Of a stretch of DNA of 64,000 nt, positions 43,224 to 55,674 are shown piece after piece (positions within the stretch are counted from its first letter, which is position 1; each line of letters starts with the position of its first letter). Location of the stretch: NCBI GenBank assembly GCA_016713425.1, contig JADJPE010000005.1:4500501-4564500 (forward strand), written 5' to 3'. Under the pieces are notes generated by a model, which worked only from the letters and a program-made list of their open reading frames with translations, ran no database searches and was not told the DNA's origin. The position numbers and the translations under genes were made by a program. The stretch comes from Deltaproteobacteria bacterium (GTDB lineage: Bacteria; Myxococcota; Kuafuiibacteriia; Kuafuiibacteriales; Kuafuiibacteriaceae).

Positions 43224-44726
43224 ATGACGTGTACATCCTTGAACTTGTCTCGATTTGTCCCACTGACGCTCACCGCGGGTCTGCTTTGGGCCTGCCCCTC
43301 CGATCCAGAGTATCGGGACATCGACAGCAAGACCGCCCTTCTGACCGCCAACCAAAACATGCACGCGGCGATGACTGGCCTGGGGCAGGCCGGTGATTCA
43401 GCTCAGCTCCGAACCCGCCTTCAGGATCTCGCCGAGGCATCCTGTGATGCCGACCACAATTGCTTGATCACGCTCTCCAACGACGACTCCAACGACGCCG
43501 ACGACGACTTGAGTGGTGGGTCTTTCGAATCCGATGCCGACGAATTCGAGGACGTGCTGAGGACTCGGATCTTCAACGAACGCAATGTCGAGCAAGAGCT
43601 CGGCGACCGTGTCATCTTGCGGATGAAGTCAGAGATCGTCTGCCGCGAAGACGAGGCTGGACTCGAGATCGACGAAGACTGTGCGACGTTCCTCGACAAG
43701 GTTCCGGTGCGCATTCAGCTCACATCGCTCAGGGAGGGCGACATCGACGCGGCACTCCTCATCGGCGAAAGCCAGCTCGAAGTTCTCGTGGTGTCGCTCT
43801 ACGAATCCGAGATTGCCGTTGAGGCGGACCTCGACAACATCAAAGCCACGATCACGCAGGTCGCGGGCGACTTCGGCGAGGAAGATCCGCTGAAAGATGT
43901 CGTACTGTCGGGTGCGCTTCGCGCATGGCTCCAAAAGACCGGCGACCTCGCCCACACGGTCGGCTTTGGCATCACGCGCGATCTGAAGATCGCGTTCCCG
44001 GTCGACGAGCACGAGATCAGCATCAACGCCGAAAAATCAGACGAAGCGATCACGCTTCATATCGATGGCGAGGCCAAGACGCTTCAACACACCGTAAGCT
44101 TTGGGGATATTCGCGTAAGCTTCCCGATCATCGAAGACGGGCAGGTGACGTGCAACAACGCCACGGGGTGTGTTGAGTCCGATGATACCTTCTTGGGACA
44201 AGGTGTCGTCCACCTCGCAGGCATCACATCGGTCACCGAAGCCGAAGAGAACGTCGAGGCGCTGCGCCTCCGCAACATCAGTCTTGGCAACGCCCCGGCA
44301 ACGTTGACCGTTAACGATCTTCCTGTCCTCAGCGTTGCGCTCAACCCAAGCGCCGGTGGTGTCCTCGATGCGCTGCTCAAGGTTACGAACGGCAACATCG
44401 AGGTTACGGTCACCCCCAGCTTCGAAGCCCTTGTCGACCTTGCGTTCAAGAACCTGCCCAACGCGAACGACGTCCCCGCTTGGGCGTCCGACGAGAAACT
44501 CTCCATCACCCTCGATGGTAGCAACGCACCGAAGATCCTTTTCCGCAACGACATGGTTTCGCGCATCGAAGTTCTGGCTGGACATCTGACGTTCGCTGCC
44601 CGCCAAGCTGGAACGACCGTCACCGCTAGCGCAGGTGAATGCGTGGCCGAAGTCGATACGGACTCCAGCGCCGAAAACGACGACAGTCACCCGTTCGAAA
44701 ATCTCGCGGTCACCGCCTGCGAGTAG
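43224..44726 (+). CDS. Hypothetical lipoprotein, 500 residues
   Basis: The signal peptide ends in a lipobox-like LLWAC (Cys24). The mature part is very acidic, with a DDSNDADDD segment near residue 90 and predicted beta-rich repeats afterwards (DKVPVRIQLTSLREGDIDAA, ISINAEKSDEAITLHIDGEA, APATLTVNDLPVLSVAL). A late Cys pair (GECVAE and TACE) may form a disulfide. I recognise no family. It is the first intact gene after the mobile region and the only plus-strand gene before the long minus-strand block. Surface or periplasmic location is inferred from the lipobox. Confidence 0.75.
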   Translation: MTCTSLNLSRFVPLTLTAGLLWACPSDPEYRDIDSKTALLTANQNMHAAMTGLGQAGDSAQLRTRLQDLAEASCDADHNCLITLSNDDSNDADDDLSGGSFESDADEFEDVLRTRIFNERNVEQELGDRVILRMKSEIVCREDEAGLEIDEDCATFLDKVPVRIQLTSLREGDIDAALLIGESQLEVLVVSLYESEIAVEADLDNIKATITQVAGDFGEEDPLKDVVLSGALRAWLQKTGDLAHTVGFGITRDLKIAFPVDEHEISINAEKSDEAITLHIDGEAKTLQHTVSFGDIRVSFPIIEDGQVTCNNATGCVESDDTFLGQGVVHLAGITSVTEAEENVEALRLRNISLGNAPATLTVNDLPVLSVALNPSAGGVLDALLKVTNGNIEVTVTPSFEALVDLAFKNLPNANDVPAWASDEKLSITLDGSNAPKILFRNDMVSRIEVLAGHLTFAARQAGTTVTASAGECVAEVDTDSSAENDDSHPFENLAVTACE

Positions 44727-44822
44727 CTGGTCTCGATTGCAAGTTCAATCCCGGGCGTCAACGGTTGCGATGGGTCTCCATTCGTAGACGACGTCCGACA
44801 GATTCCTGCTGCTTTCCGCGTT

Positions 44823-45179
44823 TCAGGTGGTCGATGGTGCTCGCTCGAGTGGGTTTCTCGAACGCACGATGGGTTCGGGATCCTCGAGTCGGGCCTCGAA
44901 CTCCTCACGATCGATCTCGTCGAGGATCTTTCGTGCGCCGAGAACGCCGATCAACCCAATGGGCACAAAAACCGCGCAACCGACCATCACGAGTCGCGCG
45001 CCAAGTTTTCGCTCCCCACCGGAGGCCATCAGGGCGCCCAGCAGAGATAGCGCGACCGCCCCGGCCATCGCGAGCACCAGAAACAGCGGTGCCTCTCCCT
45101 CTCCTTCCAGAGCTCCCAGAGCCATGATGCCGACGATGAACCCGTTGATGCCGATACTGACCCATGCCAGAGCATTCAT
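44823..45179 (-). CDS. Small membrane protein, 118 residues
   Basis: Three hydrophobic helices are visible (WVSIGINGFIVGIMALGAL, LFLVLAMAGAVALSLLGALM, LVMVGCAVFVPIGLIGVLGA), followed by a charged cytoplasmic tail (DEIDREEFEARLEDPEP). No known domain is recognised. It lies downstream of the DUF4846-type gene on the same strand with 160 bp between, so it is probably separately expressed. Confidence 0.6.
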   Translation of the reverse strand: MNALAWVSIGINGFIVGIMALGALEGEGEAPLFLVLAMAGAVALSLLGALMASGGERKLGARLVMVGCAVFVPIGLIGVLGARKILDEIDREEFEARLEDPEPIVRSRNPLERAPSTT

Positions 45180-45338
45180 TGTTGCTTAGTCCCTCCGAGC
45201 AGGAATTCCGTTCTTCCCGTGTGTTTCGTTGTCGCGGACCATCTCCGGTTGGTCAATTGGCGGGTCATCTTCGAGTATAGGCCCTTCTGCTCCGCTGGTC
45301 GCGACACGACGACGCCACGACCCCATTTGGGGCACACA

Positions 45339-46247
45339 TCACGGTTGGGCACGGCAGGACGCCGCGGCTTCGAACCGGCGCAAATCAGACCGCGTGAAGC
45401 GCCACTCGGGTGTCTCAATCGTGCGGTTGGTGGCACCTCCCGCATCGTCCGGAAGCCATGGTGAAGTCGGCCCCAAAACCTTCAGGACGTGGATCTCCTG
45501 GGCGGGCATGAAGCTCTGACCCAGCAACACAACGCGCTGCTGGGTGCGTGGATGAAATGCGGCGTCGAGGACGATCACCGCGTGCCCGGGAGAACCGGCC
45601 TGGATGAAGACATCGCCCGGAGAGATCGGGTCCTGGACGGGGACCGGTTTGAGCTCCTTCTTGAGCGACCGGGTGCCCGCGTACATGAAGAGTGCATCGA
45701 GATAGCGGCGGAAGTTCGCATAGCCTGCGTCTGCCGCGGCCCGCGTCTTGAACACCACGTGGCGCCCATCGACCAGAGGGCGCAGGCCCGTCGCCCAGTC
45801 TTGCCACGCGACCAAATGACCGCTGGTGAAATGGAAGCAGATGGCTTCCTTCTTCCCTGAGCTCCAGAGGTATTCGGCGCGCAGCCGAATCGCAGCATCG
45901 GCGCATTGCTGCAGGTCGCGGTTTCCGACGTCGATGTCGAGCACCGCCGCATGCACGGCTTGGTTTGCCTTCAGGCGCCCGTCGAAAAGGTGGACGAGTG
46001 AGGCGGGAGGTTTCGTCGGAAGCTGTCGTAGCCAAGCACCAAACGTGCCGGCCGTCAGGTTGACCCGGACAAAGCCGTCGGGGGGTGGAATGTGTTGGTC
46101 GAGTGGCTGCGCGTGGGGAGCGGGCGACCAGGCGTAGGCGGGCGCTTCTGCACCCGAGGCCAGACGCGTCTCTTCTGGCTTCGCAGCCGCGAGCGGAAGG
46201 AGAGCAGCGCAACAAAGCAGGCCGACGAGGATCGTTGAGCGGGGCAT
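45339..46247 (-). CDS. DUF4846-type exported protein
   Basis: The ATG at 46247 gives a 302-residue protein with a cleavable signal peptide (TILVGLLCCAALLPLAAA); the frame continues upstream to 46334 but without signal-like sequence. The body matches the DUF4846 pattern: GTFGAWLRQLPTKPP, VHLFDGRLK, AVLDIDVGNRDLQQCADAAI, RLRAEYLW, then ISPGDVFIQAGSPGHAVIVL and VVLLGQSFMPAQEIHVLK. The family is common in Bacteroidota and some deltaproteobacteria; its function is not established. It lies downstream of clpA on the same strand with 129 bp between. Confidence 0.8.
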   Translation of the reverse strand: MPRSTILVGLLCCAALLPLAAAKPEETRLASGAEAPAYAWSPAPHAQPLDQHIPPPDGFVRVNLTAGTFGAWLRQLPTKPPASLVHLFDGRLKANQAVHAAVLDIDVGNRDLQQCADAAIRLRAEYLWSSGKKEAICFHFTSGHLVAWQDWATGLRPLVDGRHVVFKTRAAADAGYANFRRYLDALFMYAGTRSLKKELKPVPVQDPISPGDVFIQAGSPGHAVIVLDAAFHPRTQQRVVLLGQSFMPAQEIHVLKVLGPTSPWLPDDAGGATNRTIETPEWRFTRSDLRRFEAAASCRAQP

Positions 46248-46376
46248 GGCCGGCGATGGTACCACGCCGATCGCCTGCGTCCGACCGCTTCCGATTTGCG
46301 CGACTCGCCTCAGGCGTGGCTTCATTCCGCGCACACGTTCCTGAGAATCGAAACTACGTACGTAGGGCTAGGGCGG

Positions 46377-48848
46377 TCAGCTCGGAATGGTCTCGACGTC
46401 AGCGTCGGCGTCCTCGCTGTCGTCGTCGTTCACGTCCACGGCGGCGACGCTGCGCGCACTTGGGGCGGGCTGATCCGTCTGCGAGAAGGCCATCTTGAGC
46501 CGAAGGCCGGCGGACTGAAGCTTCGGCCGGCCATCGGAGGTGGTCGTGGGTTCAGTGGCCGAGCTCGAGCTCGCGGACCTTGCGATTGCGGCTGGGGATG
46601 CACCGGCCGCGGCGGCCATGTCGGCGTCGGGCTCGACGTCGATGTCGACGTGACCGCCGTTCACGAGCTGACCGAACAGGATTTGGTCAGCCAGGGGGCG
46701 CTTGATCTCGTTTTGAATCAGCCTGTCCATGGGCCGCGCGCCGTACTGGAGCGAATAGCCGCGCTCGGCCAGCCATGTGCGGGCCGCGGGGCTGAGATCG
46801 ATGGTGACCTTCTTCTCGGCGAGCTGGACGTCGAGCTGATTGATGAACTTGTCGACGATGGCCAAGACCACATCCTCGGGGAGCTGCTGGAAGGCGATCG
46901 TGGCATCGAGCCGGTTCCTGAACTCGGGTGAGAACAGGCGCTCGATCGCCTTGGCGGGGTCGGCGCTCTCCGCGCTGTTCGAAAAGCCGATTCGCTGCGT
47001 GACGAGCTCGCGCGCGCCGGCGTTCGTCGTCATGATCAAGATGACGTTGCGGAAGTCTGCCTTTCGTCCATTGTTGTCGGTGAGCGTTGCGTGGTCCATC
47101 ACTTGGAGGAGCACGTTGTAGATGTCAGGGTGTGCCTTCTCGATCTCGTCGAGGAGCAACACGGAGTGTGGCGTCTTTCGAATCGCATCGGTGAGAAGAC
47201 CGCCCTGATCGAAGCCGACGTAGCCCGGTGGCGCGCCGATGAGGCGCGAGACGGTGTGCTTCTCCATGTATTCGGACATGTCGAAGCGGATGAACTCGAT
47301 GCCGAGCACGCGCGCAAGCTGCTTGGCGAGCTCGGTCTTGCCGACGCCCGTCGGACCGGCGAACAAGAACGAGCCAACCGGACGATCAGGTGCGCCGAGG
47401 CCAGAGCGGTTGAGCTTGATCGCCTGGGTGAGGCTCGTGATCGCGGAGTCCTGGCCGAAGATGACGATGCTGAGTTCCTTCTCGAGGTTCGCGAGCGCGC
47501 TGCGATCGTCGGCCGACACGCTGCGCGGTGGAATCTGCGCGATCTTCGAGACGATCTTCTCGATGTCGCTGGGGCGGATCTTCTTCTTGCGCTTGTTCTC
47601 TGGCAACAAGTGTTGGGCTGCGCCGGCTTCGTCGATGATGTCGATCGCCTTGTCGGGGAGAAAACGCTCGTTGATGTGCTTGGCCGAGAGCTCGGCCGCG
47701 ACGCGGAGCGAGGCGTCCGTGTACTGCACTCGGTGGTGGCTCTCGTAGTACTGGCGCAGGCCCTTCAGAATCTGGAACGTCTCATGGACGGACGGCTCGT
47801 TGACGGAGATCTTCTGGAAGCGGCGGGCGAGGGCGTGGTCTTTCTCGATCGACGCCTTGTAGTCCTTGTGCGTCGTCGAACCGATGCACCGAAGATCCCC
47901 GCTTTGGAGCGCAGGCTTGATGAGATTCGCGGCGTCGAGTGAGCCGTCTTGCGTCGCGCCCGCGCCCACGACGGTGTGAATTTCATCGATGAAAAGGATG
48001 GCGTGCGGCACCTTCTTGATCTCCGCCAAGACACCCTTGAGACGCTCCTCGAAATCGCCGCGGAACTTGGTCCCGGCGAGCAAGCTGCCCATGTCGAGCG
48101 CGTAGATGACGGCGTCCTTGAGGACGTCGGGCACCGCCTTTTCGTAAATGGCGCGGGCCAGGCCCTCGGCGATCGCGGTTTTGCCGACGCCTGGGTCGCC
48201 CACGAAGATGGGGTTGTTCTTGCGACGTCGACACAGGATCTGAAGCGTGCGCTCGATCTCGGACTCGCGACCGATCAACGGGTCGATCTTCCCTTCGGCG
48301 GCAAGCTTGTTGAGGTTGGTCGCGTAGTTGTCGAGGGCGCTTCGACTTCCTTCGGTGTGCGGTGCGCCGTGCGGAGGCTCTGACGCTTCGCTCGAGGTCT
48401 CACCGGGCTGCGGGACCTTCGCGATGCCGTGCGAGATGAAACGTACGACGTCGAGCCGCGTGATGCCCTGCTTCTCGAGCAGGTAGACGGCGTACGAGTC
48501 GCGCTCGCGATAAAACGCAACCAGAAGGTTGCTGCAGTCCATCTTGAGCTTGCCCGATGAATGGACGTGCATGACGGCACGCTGGAAGACGCGCTGAAAC
48601 GCGAGCGTCTGTTGCGGGTCTTGCTCGGTGCCTTCGGGCACCGCGGTGAGGTTCGTCTCGAAGAAGCGCTCCAGCTCTTCGCGCATCGTGTCGAGGTTGC
48701 CACCACAGGCACGCAGGATTTTGGCGGCCTGCTTGTCGGCCAGCAAGGCGTGCAGCACGTGTTCGAGCGTCACGAACTCGTGTCGTCGCTTGGCGGCTTG
48801 GTCGAAGGCGCGGGCTAGGGTGTCTTTGAGCTCTTGCGTATATTCCAT
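46377..48848 (-). CDS. clpA: ATP-dependent Clp protease ATP-binding subunit ClpA
   Basis: An 823-residue AAA+ unfoldase. The N-domain begins with ELKDTLARAFDQAAKRRHEF; the first AAA module has GDPGVGKTAIAEGLARAIYE and ILFIDEIHTVVGAGA, the second GPTGVGKTELAKQLARVLGI and VLLLDEIEKAHPDIYNVLLQ. The loop QRIGFSN carries the IGF motif that docks on ClpP. It unfolds substrates delivered by the adaptor ClpS, encoded 20 bp upstream. The protein is about 65 residues longer than E. coli ClpA, owing to a Ser/Ala- and Asp-rich tail (DDDSEDADADVE). clpP is not in the window. Confidence 0.96.
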   Translation of the reverse strand: MEYTQELKDTLARAFDQAAKRRHEFVTLEHVLHALLADKQAAKILRACGGNLDTMREELERFFETNLTAVPEGTEQDPQQTLAFQRVFQRAVMHVHSSGKLKMDCSNLLVAFYRERDSYAVYLLEKQGITRLDVVRFISHGIAKVPQPGETSSEASEPPHGAPHTEGSRSALDNYATNLNKLAAEGKIDPLIGRESEIERTLQILCRRRKNNPIFVGDPGVGKTAIAEGLARAIYEKAVPDVLKDAVIYALDMGSLLAGTKFRGDFEERLKGVLAEIKKVPHAILFIDEIHTVVGAGATQDGSLDAANLIKPALQSGDLRCIGSTTHKDYKASIEKDHALARRFQKISVNEPSVHETFQILKGLRQYYESHHRVQYTDASLRVAAELSAKHINERFLPDKAIDIIDEAGAAQHLLPENKRKKKIRPSDIEKIVSKIAQIPPRSVSADDRSALANLEKELSIVIFGQDSAITSLTQAIKLNRSGLGAPDRPVGSFLFAGPTGVGKTELAKQLARVLGIEFIRFDMSEYMEKHTVSRLIGAPPGYVGFDQGGLLTDAIRKTPHSVLLLDEIEKAHPDIYNVLLQVMDHATLTDNNGRKADFRNVILIMTTNAGARELVTQRIGFSNSAESADPAKAIERLFSPEFRNRLDATIAFQQLPEDVVLAIVDKFINQLDVQLAEKKVTIDLSPAARTWLAERGYSLQYGARPMDRLIQNEIKRPLADQILFGQLVNGGHVDIDVEPDADMAAAAGASPAAIARSASSSSATEPTTTSDGRPKLQSAGLRLKMAFSQTDQPAPSARSVAAVDVNDDDSEDADADVETIPS

Positions 48849-48868
48849 ACCTGCTACTCGGTCGCGCG

Positions 48869-49189
48869 CTACTCGGGTTCGATCGTCACCTCGAGCGGGA
48901 AATCGCTCTGTCGAGCGAGCTCCGTCGTGTGCGCGACCTTCGTCTCCGCGATCTCTCGAGTGTACCGGCCTGCGACGCCCACGCCGTTCGTGTGCACGTG
49001 CATCATGATCTGCTTTGCTGACGCCTCGTCGTGGTGGAAGATCACCATCAGCACCGACACGACGAACTCCATCGTGGTGTAGTCGTCGTTGTGAAAGAGC
49101 ACCCGGTACATCGGAGGCTCTTTCGTGACCTCTTCCGTACGGACGATGGTCTCGGTGCTGGTGCTGTTGCTTCTCTTAGTCGGGGGCAT
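48869..49189 (-). CDS. clpS: ClpS, adaptor of the ClpA-ClpP protease
   Basis: A 106-residue protein of normal length. It has a variable N-terminal 25 residues, then YRVLFHNDDYTTMEFVVSVL (the conserved NDD(Y/F)T substrate-binding region), MMHVHTNGVGVAGRYTREIA and an E..K final helix. It brings N-degron substrates to ClpA and shifts its specificity. It is 20 bp upstream of clpA and 69 bp downstream of trpS, so the three are probably co-transcribed on the minus strand. Confidence 0.96.
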   Translation of the reverse strand: MPPTKRSNSTSTETIVRTEEVTKEPPMYRVLFHNDDYTTMEFVVSVLMVIFHHDEASAKQIMMHVHTNGVGVAGRYTREIAETKVAHTTELARQSDFPLEVTIEPE

Positions 49190-49258
49190 GACGGCTCAGT
49201 CGCACTCGACTCATATCATGGGCAGGAAGTTCGCAAAGGGCGAGCCCGATCGTTGTGA

Positions 49259-50338
49259 TCAGGCGCTCACTTCAGGGTCAATCCCGCTGGGGCAGACATT
49301 CAGCGGGAGGCCGACGGCTTCCCGGACGCGCGCCAGGACGTCGCCGGCACGGGCTCGCGCGCGCGCCGCGCCCCGGGTCAGCAGCCGGTCAATCTCATCC
49401 GGGTTCTGCATGTAGCGCGCGTAAATGTCTCGGGGCGCGCGGAAATGCGCCATGATCTCGTCGCGCAGCGCCTTCTTCGCGTCGCCCCAGCCGAAGTAGT
49501 TCTCCTGAGCGTCTGAACCCGTCGGGTCTTTGCGGCCCGTGAGGTAGCGGGACCGGAGGGCCTCGACCCGGTCGGGGGACTCGGCCAGTAGGCTGAAGAG
49601 CTGAAAAACGGTGTCGGTCTCGGGCACGAGCGGTTCGCCGTACGGGGTCGAGTCGGTCTTGATGCTCTTGGTGGCTTTGTCGATTTGCTTGTCCTCGAGG
49701 AACAAAGGAATCGTGTTCTCGTAGGACTTCGACATCTTCTGTCCGTCGATGCCGGGAATCGTCATCACCCGCTCGTCGATGAGTGCTTCCGGGACCCGCA
49801 AGATCTCTTCGCCGCCCCCGTAGCGAAGGTTGAACTTGCGTGCGGCTTCCTGAGTGATCTCGAGGTGCTGCTTCTGATCTTTGCCCACCGGAACCAGGTC
49901 GGCGCCGAGTGCTAGAATGTCGGCGGCCATTAGGACCGGATACGAGAATACGCCGTGGTTGATGTCGTCGTCGGTCTGATCCTTCGCGCGCGCGTCCTTG
50001 TACGAGTGCGCCCGGTTCAAGAGCCCAAGCGGGGTAACGCACGACAGAATCCACGCGAGGAGCGGAATCTCAGGCACGTCGCTCTGGCGATAGAAGACGG
50101 TCTGGTCGGGGTCGATCCCGAGCGCGAGCCACGTCGCGGCGACGGAGTGGGTTTGGGCGCGCAGCGCGGCTCGGTCCGGCGTGATCGTCAGGGCGTGGAG
50201 ATCGGCGATGAATAGGAAGCTGTCATGCTGGCGGGTGAGCTCGATGGCGGGACGAATCGCGCCCAAGTAGTTGCCGAGATGGGGAATGCCGGTGGGTTTG
50301 ATCCCGGTGAGGACGCGCTTTCGGTTCATGGTCGCCAT
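49259..50338 (-). CDS. trpS: Tryptophanyl-tRNA synthetase
   Basis: A 359-residue class I synthetase, normal for bacterial TrpRS. Signature motifs are TGIPHLGNYLGAIRPAIEL (HIGH-type PxxxLGN) and DGQKMSKSYENTIPLF (KMSKS). The start at 50338 is chosen because AGGCAGG precedes it; MNRKRVLTG three codons later (50329) is an alternative. It charges tRNA-Trp. An upstream in-frame extension to 50410 is rejected as poor sequence. It stands 69 bp upstream of clpS and 91 bp downstream of the lipoprotein gene at 50429-51112. Confidence 0.95.
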   Translation of the reverse strand: MATMNRKRVLTGIKPTGIPHLGNYLGAIRPAIELTRQHDSFLFIADLHALTITPDRAALRAQTHSVAATWLALGIDPDQTVFYRQSDVPEIPLLAWILSCVTPLGLLNRAHSYKDARAKDQTDDDINHGVFSYPVLMAADILALGADLVPVGKDQKQHLEITQEAARKFNLRYGGGEEILRVPEALIDERVMTIPGIDGQKMSKSYENTIPLFLEDKQIDKATKSIKTDSTPYGEPLVPETDTVFQLFSLLAESPDRVEALRSRYLTGRKDPTGSDAQENYFGWGDAKKALRDEIMAHFRAPRDIYARYMQNPDEIDRLLTRGAARARARAGDVLARVREAVGLPLNVCPSGIDPEVSA

Positions 50339-50428
50339 CGCCTGCCTAGCACGTGTCGCGTTGCTTCGAGAAGCGTGAAGCGAGGGCGGGCGCGAACCGA
50401 ACGAGGCCACGATGGGGGCGGACGGTGC

Positions 50429-51112
50429 CTAGACCCCGACTTTTCCTTCGGCCGAGATCTCGAAGTCGTGCGTGAAGATGAATCGGTGCGGGTTCGACGT
50501 CGTGGGGGCAAGCGCATCGAGCGCCTCGAGGGGCACCGTGATCTTGATTTCGGCCGCGGCGGGCAAAGACGAGGTGCTGTCCGCGTTGAGGGCGGACGAG
50601 ATTCGAACGAGCAAGGGGTCGCTCTCCTCGAACGTCTTCACGACTTCCTGCTCGAGCAAGACCGAGACGTCGCTCCGCTCGAGGCTATAGAACGGAATTG
50701 TATCGAGCTCGGTGGCGGCGCTGAAGAAGTTGATGGTGGGCGGGGTTGCGTTGGCGCCGGCCACGTTCGTGAACGACACGCCCTTGAGCTTCAGCGTCAT
50801 CGACGTGACCTTGATGTCCTTCAGGTGGCCATCCGCGGCGTCGTCGATCTCTTTGCGCACATCGTCGATCCCGACGATGTTGCCCGTCCATTGTGCGACG
50901 ACTTCGCAGGTCGTCCCGACCGTCGTTTTCGTCCAAGTGGTCACGCCGTAGTCGGAGGTTTCGCTGCCCGTGCCCGAACACTCGCCCGCGAAATCGATCT
51001 CGACGGTCGTGATCTGGTCCGTCAAACGGATATCCGCGGACACACTCGGACAGCCGGTGCCGGTGGCCAGGATGAAAAGCAATCCAAGTTGCTTCGGGTA
51101 AGGAAGTTTCAT
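50429..51112 (-). CDS. Hypothetical lipoprotein, 227 residues
   Basis: The ATG at 51112 follows AAAGGAG at good spacing, which decides the start over a longer frame to 51214. The signal peptide ends in the lipobox GTGC (Cys21). The mature protein has beta-rich segments (ADIRLTDQITTVEIDFAGEC, KVTSMTLKLKGVSFTNVAG, RFIFTHDFEISAEGKVGV) and a Cys pair (ECSG, TCEVV). No family is recognised. It sits between the TPR gene, which ends 55 bp upstream, and trpS. Confidence 0.75.
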   Translation of the reverse strand: MKLPYPKQLGLLFILATGTGCPSVSADIRLTDQITTVEIDFAGECSGTGSETSDYGVTTWTKTTVGTTCEVVAQWTGNIVGIDDVRKEIDDAADGHLKDIKVTSMTLKLKGVSFTNVAGANATPPTINFFSAATELDTIPFYSLERSDVSVLLEQEVVKTFEESDPLLVRISSALNADSTSSLPAAAEIKITVPLEALDALAPTTSNPHRFIFTHDFEISAEGKVGV

Positions 51113-51167
51113 CGAGTTTCTCCTTTTCTTGTTCGCCCCGGTTGTCGACCGAGGCCAGGCCCCAGAG

Positions 51168-54548
<3,381 letters not shown>

Positions 54549-54579
54549 GCGCCCCTACCGGACTCGAAGCAAAAGATGC

Positions 54580-55674
54580 CTATGCATCCTGCTCGTCTGC
54601 CATTTTTCTCTGCGTCCTCTTTGTCTTTGCGCGCCCACCTGATTCCCGCTCGCCCCCGCGCCCTAGCCGCCAAAGTCCGAGTACCACGAGGCCTGCCATC
54701 ACCGCCAGGCCTACGCCGATTCCGATCGAGACCTCCCGTCCCATCGTACAAATCAGGAGCGAAGCGAAGCCGAGGAGGGCGGCGCTGATGTAGGTAATCA
54801 GCGCGATCATGCCTGCACTCACGCCATGGGACCGCAGACGGACGGCAAAGTGGTCAGGGCTCCCGCGCATGACCGGGATCCCACGAAGGAGCCGGGCGCC
54901 GGTTACGAAGACCGTGTCGAAGATGGGAACGCCAAGGATGACGGCCGGCGTGATGGCGGCGACCTCGTGACCCGCGATGATGGTGTATTCGCCGCGCATC
55001 GCGAGCGCACCGAGCATGAAGCCCAAGAACATCGAGCCCGCGTCACCCAAGTAGATCGAGGCAGGCGGCCGATTGAAGGCCAAAAATCCAAGCGTCGCGC
55101 CCACGAGCGCTAGGGTCAGCATCGCGATCGTCGTTGCGTTGTTCCACAGACAAATCACGTACAGAAACATCCCGGCGATGACCGCAATCCCGGCTGCGAG
55201 CCCATCCGAGACGTCGATGATGTTGATGGCGTTGGTCATGCCCACGAGCCAAAGCAACGTGAGGGCCGCGGCGAGCCAATCCGGGAGGAAGGCGAGCTGA
55301 ATCATGATCCCCGACTTCATCAAGACAACGGTGGCCACGATCTGCCCGGCCAGCTTCACCCCCGGTGACAACACCTTGAGGTCGTCGAACAGCCCCAGCA
55401 TGACGACCATTGACCCCGCCAAGAGGAGGCCCGTGACTTGCCGCGTGAATTCATAGGTCAGGGCGAGCGCGAACAAGAACGCCAAGTAAATGGCGATGCC
55501 TCCGAGGTAGGCCACCGGCTCGCGATGGGTCTTGAGCACACCATCGGGCCGATCGACGACGCCATAGCGAATCGCGCCCCTTCGGATGAGGGGCGTGAAA
55601 TAGAGAGAGAGCAACACGGCCCCAAGGAAGACGATGGGGTAACGAAGCCTACCTAGGTCGGGCGTCAGATCCAT
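54580..55674 (-). CDS. WecA/MraY-type undecaprenyl-phosphate phosphosugar transferase
   Basis: A 364-residue polytopic enzyme with about eleven transmembrane helices. Family motifs are present: DRPDGVLKTHREPVAYLGG at the first cytoplasmic loop, LGLFDDLKVLSPGVKL (DDxx(D/N)-type), GMTNAINIIDVSDGLAAG, RPPASIYLGDAGSMFLGF and GSPDHFAVRL. It moves a phospho-N-acetyl sugar from UDP-sugar to undecaprenyl phosphate, starting lipid-linked glycan synthesis. Non-MraY features and position next to glycosyltransferase genes favour a WecA-like role over peptidoglycan. It overlaps the stop of the next glycosyltransferase by 10 bp. The C-terminal 30 residues are charged. Confidence 0.9.
   Translation of the reverse strand: MDLTPDLGRLRYPIVFLGAVLLSLYFTPLIRRGAIRYGVVDRPDGVLKTHREPVAYLGGIAIYLAFLFALALTYEFTRQVTGLLLAGSMVVMLGLFDDLKVLSPGVKLAGQIVATVVLMKSGIMIQLAFLPDWLAAALTLLWLVGMTNAINIIDVSDGLAAGIAVIAGMFLYVICLWNNATTIAMLTLALVGATLGFLAFNRPPASIYLGDAGSMFLGFMLGALAMRGEYTIIAGHEVAAITPAVILGVPIFDTVFVTGARLLRGIPVMRGSPDHFAVRLRSHGVSAGMIALITYISAALLGFASLLICTMGREVSIGIGVGLAVMAGLVVLGLWRLGRGGERESGGRAKTKRTQRKMADEQDA

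Noticed and set aside
45340..45400. A tRNA-like TTCGAACC segment
   Set aside because: No matching acceptor or anticodon stem surrounds it, and it lies within the end of the DUF4846-type gene. No tRNA or rRNA was found in the window.
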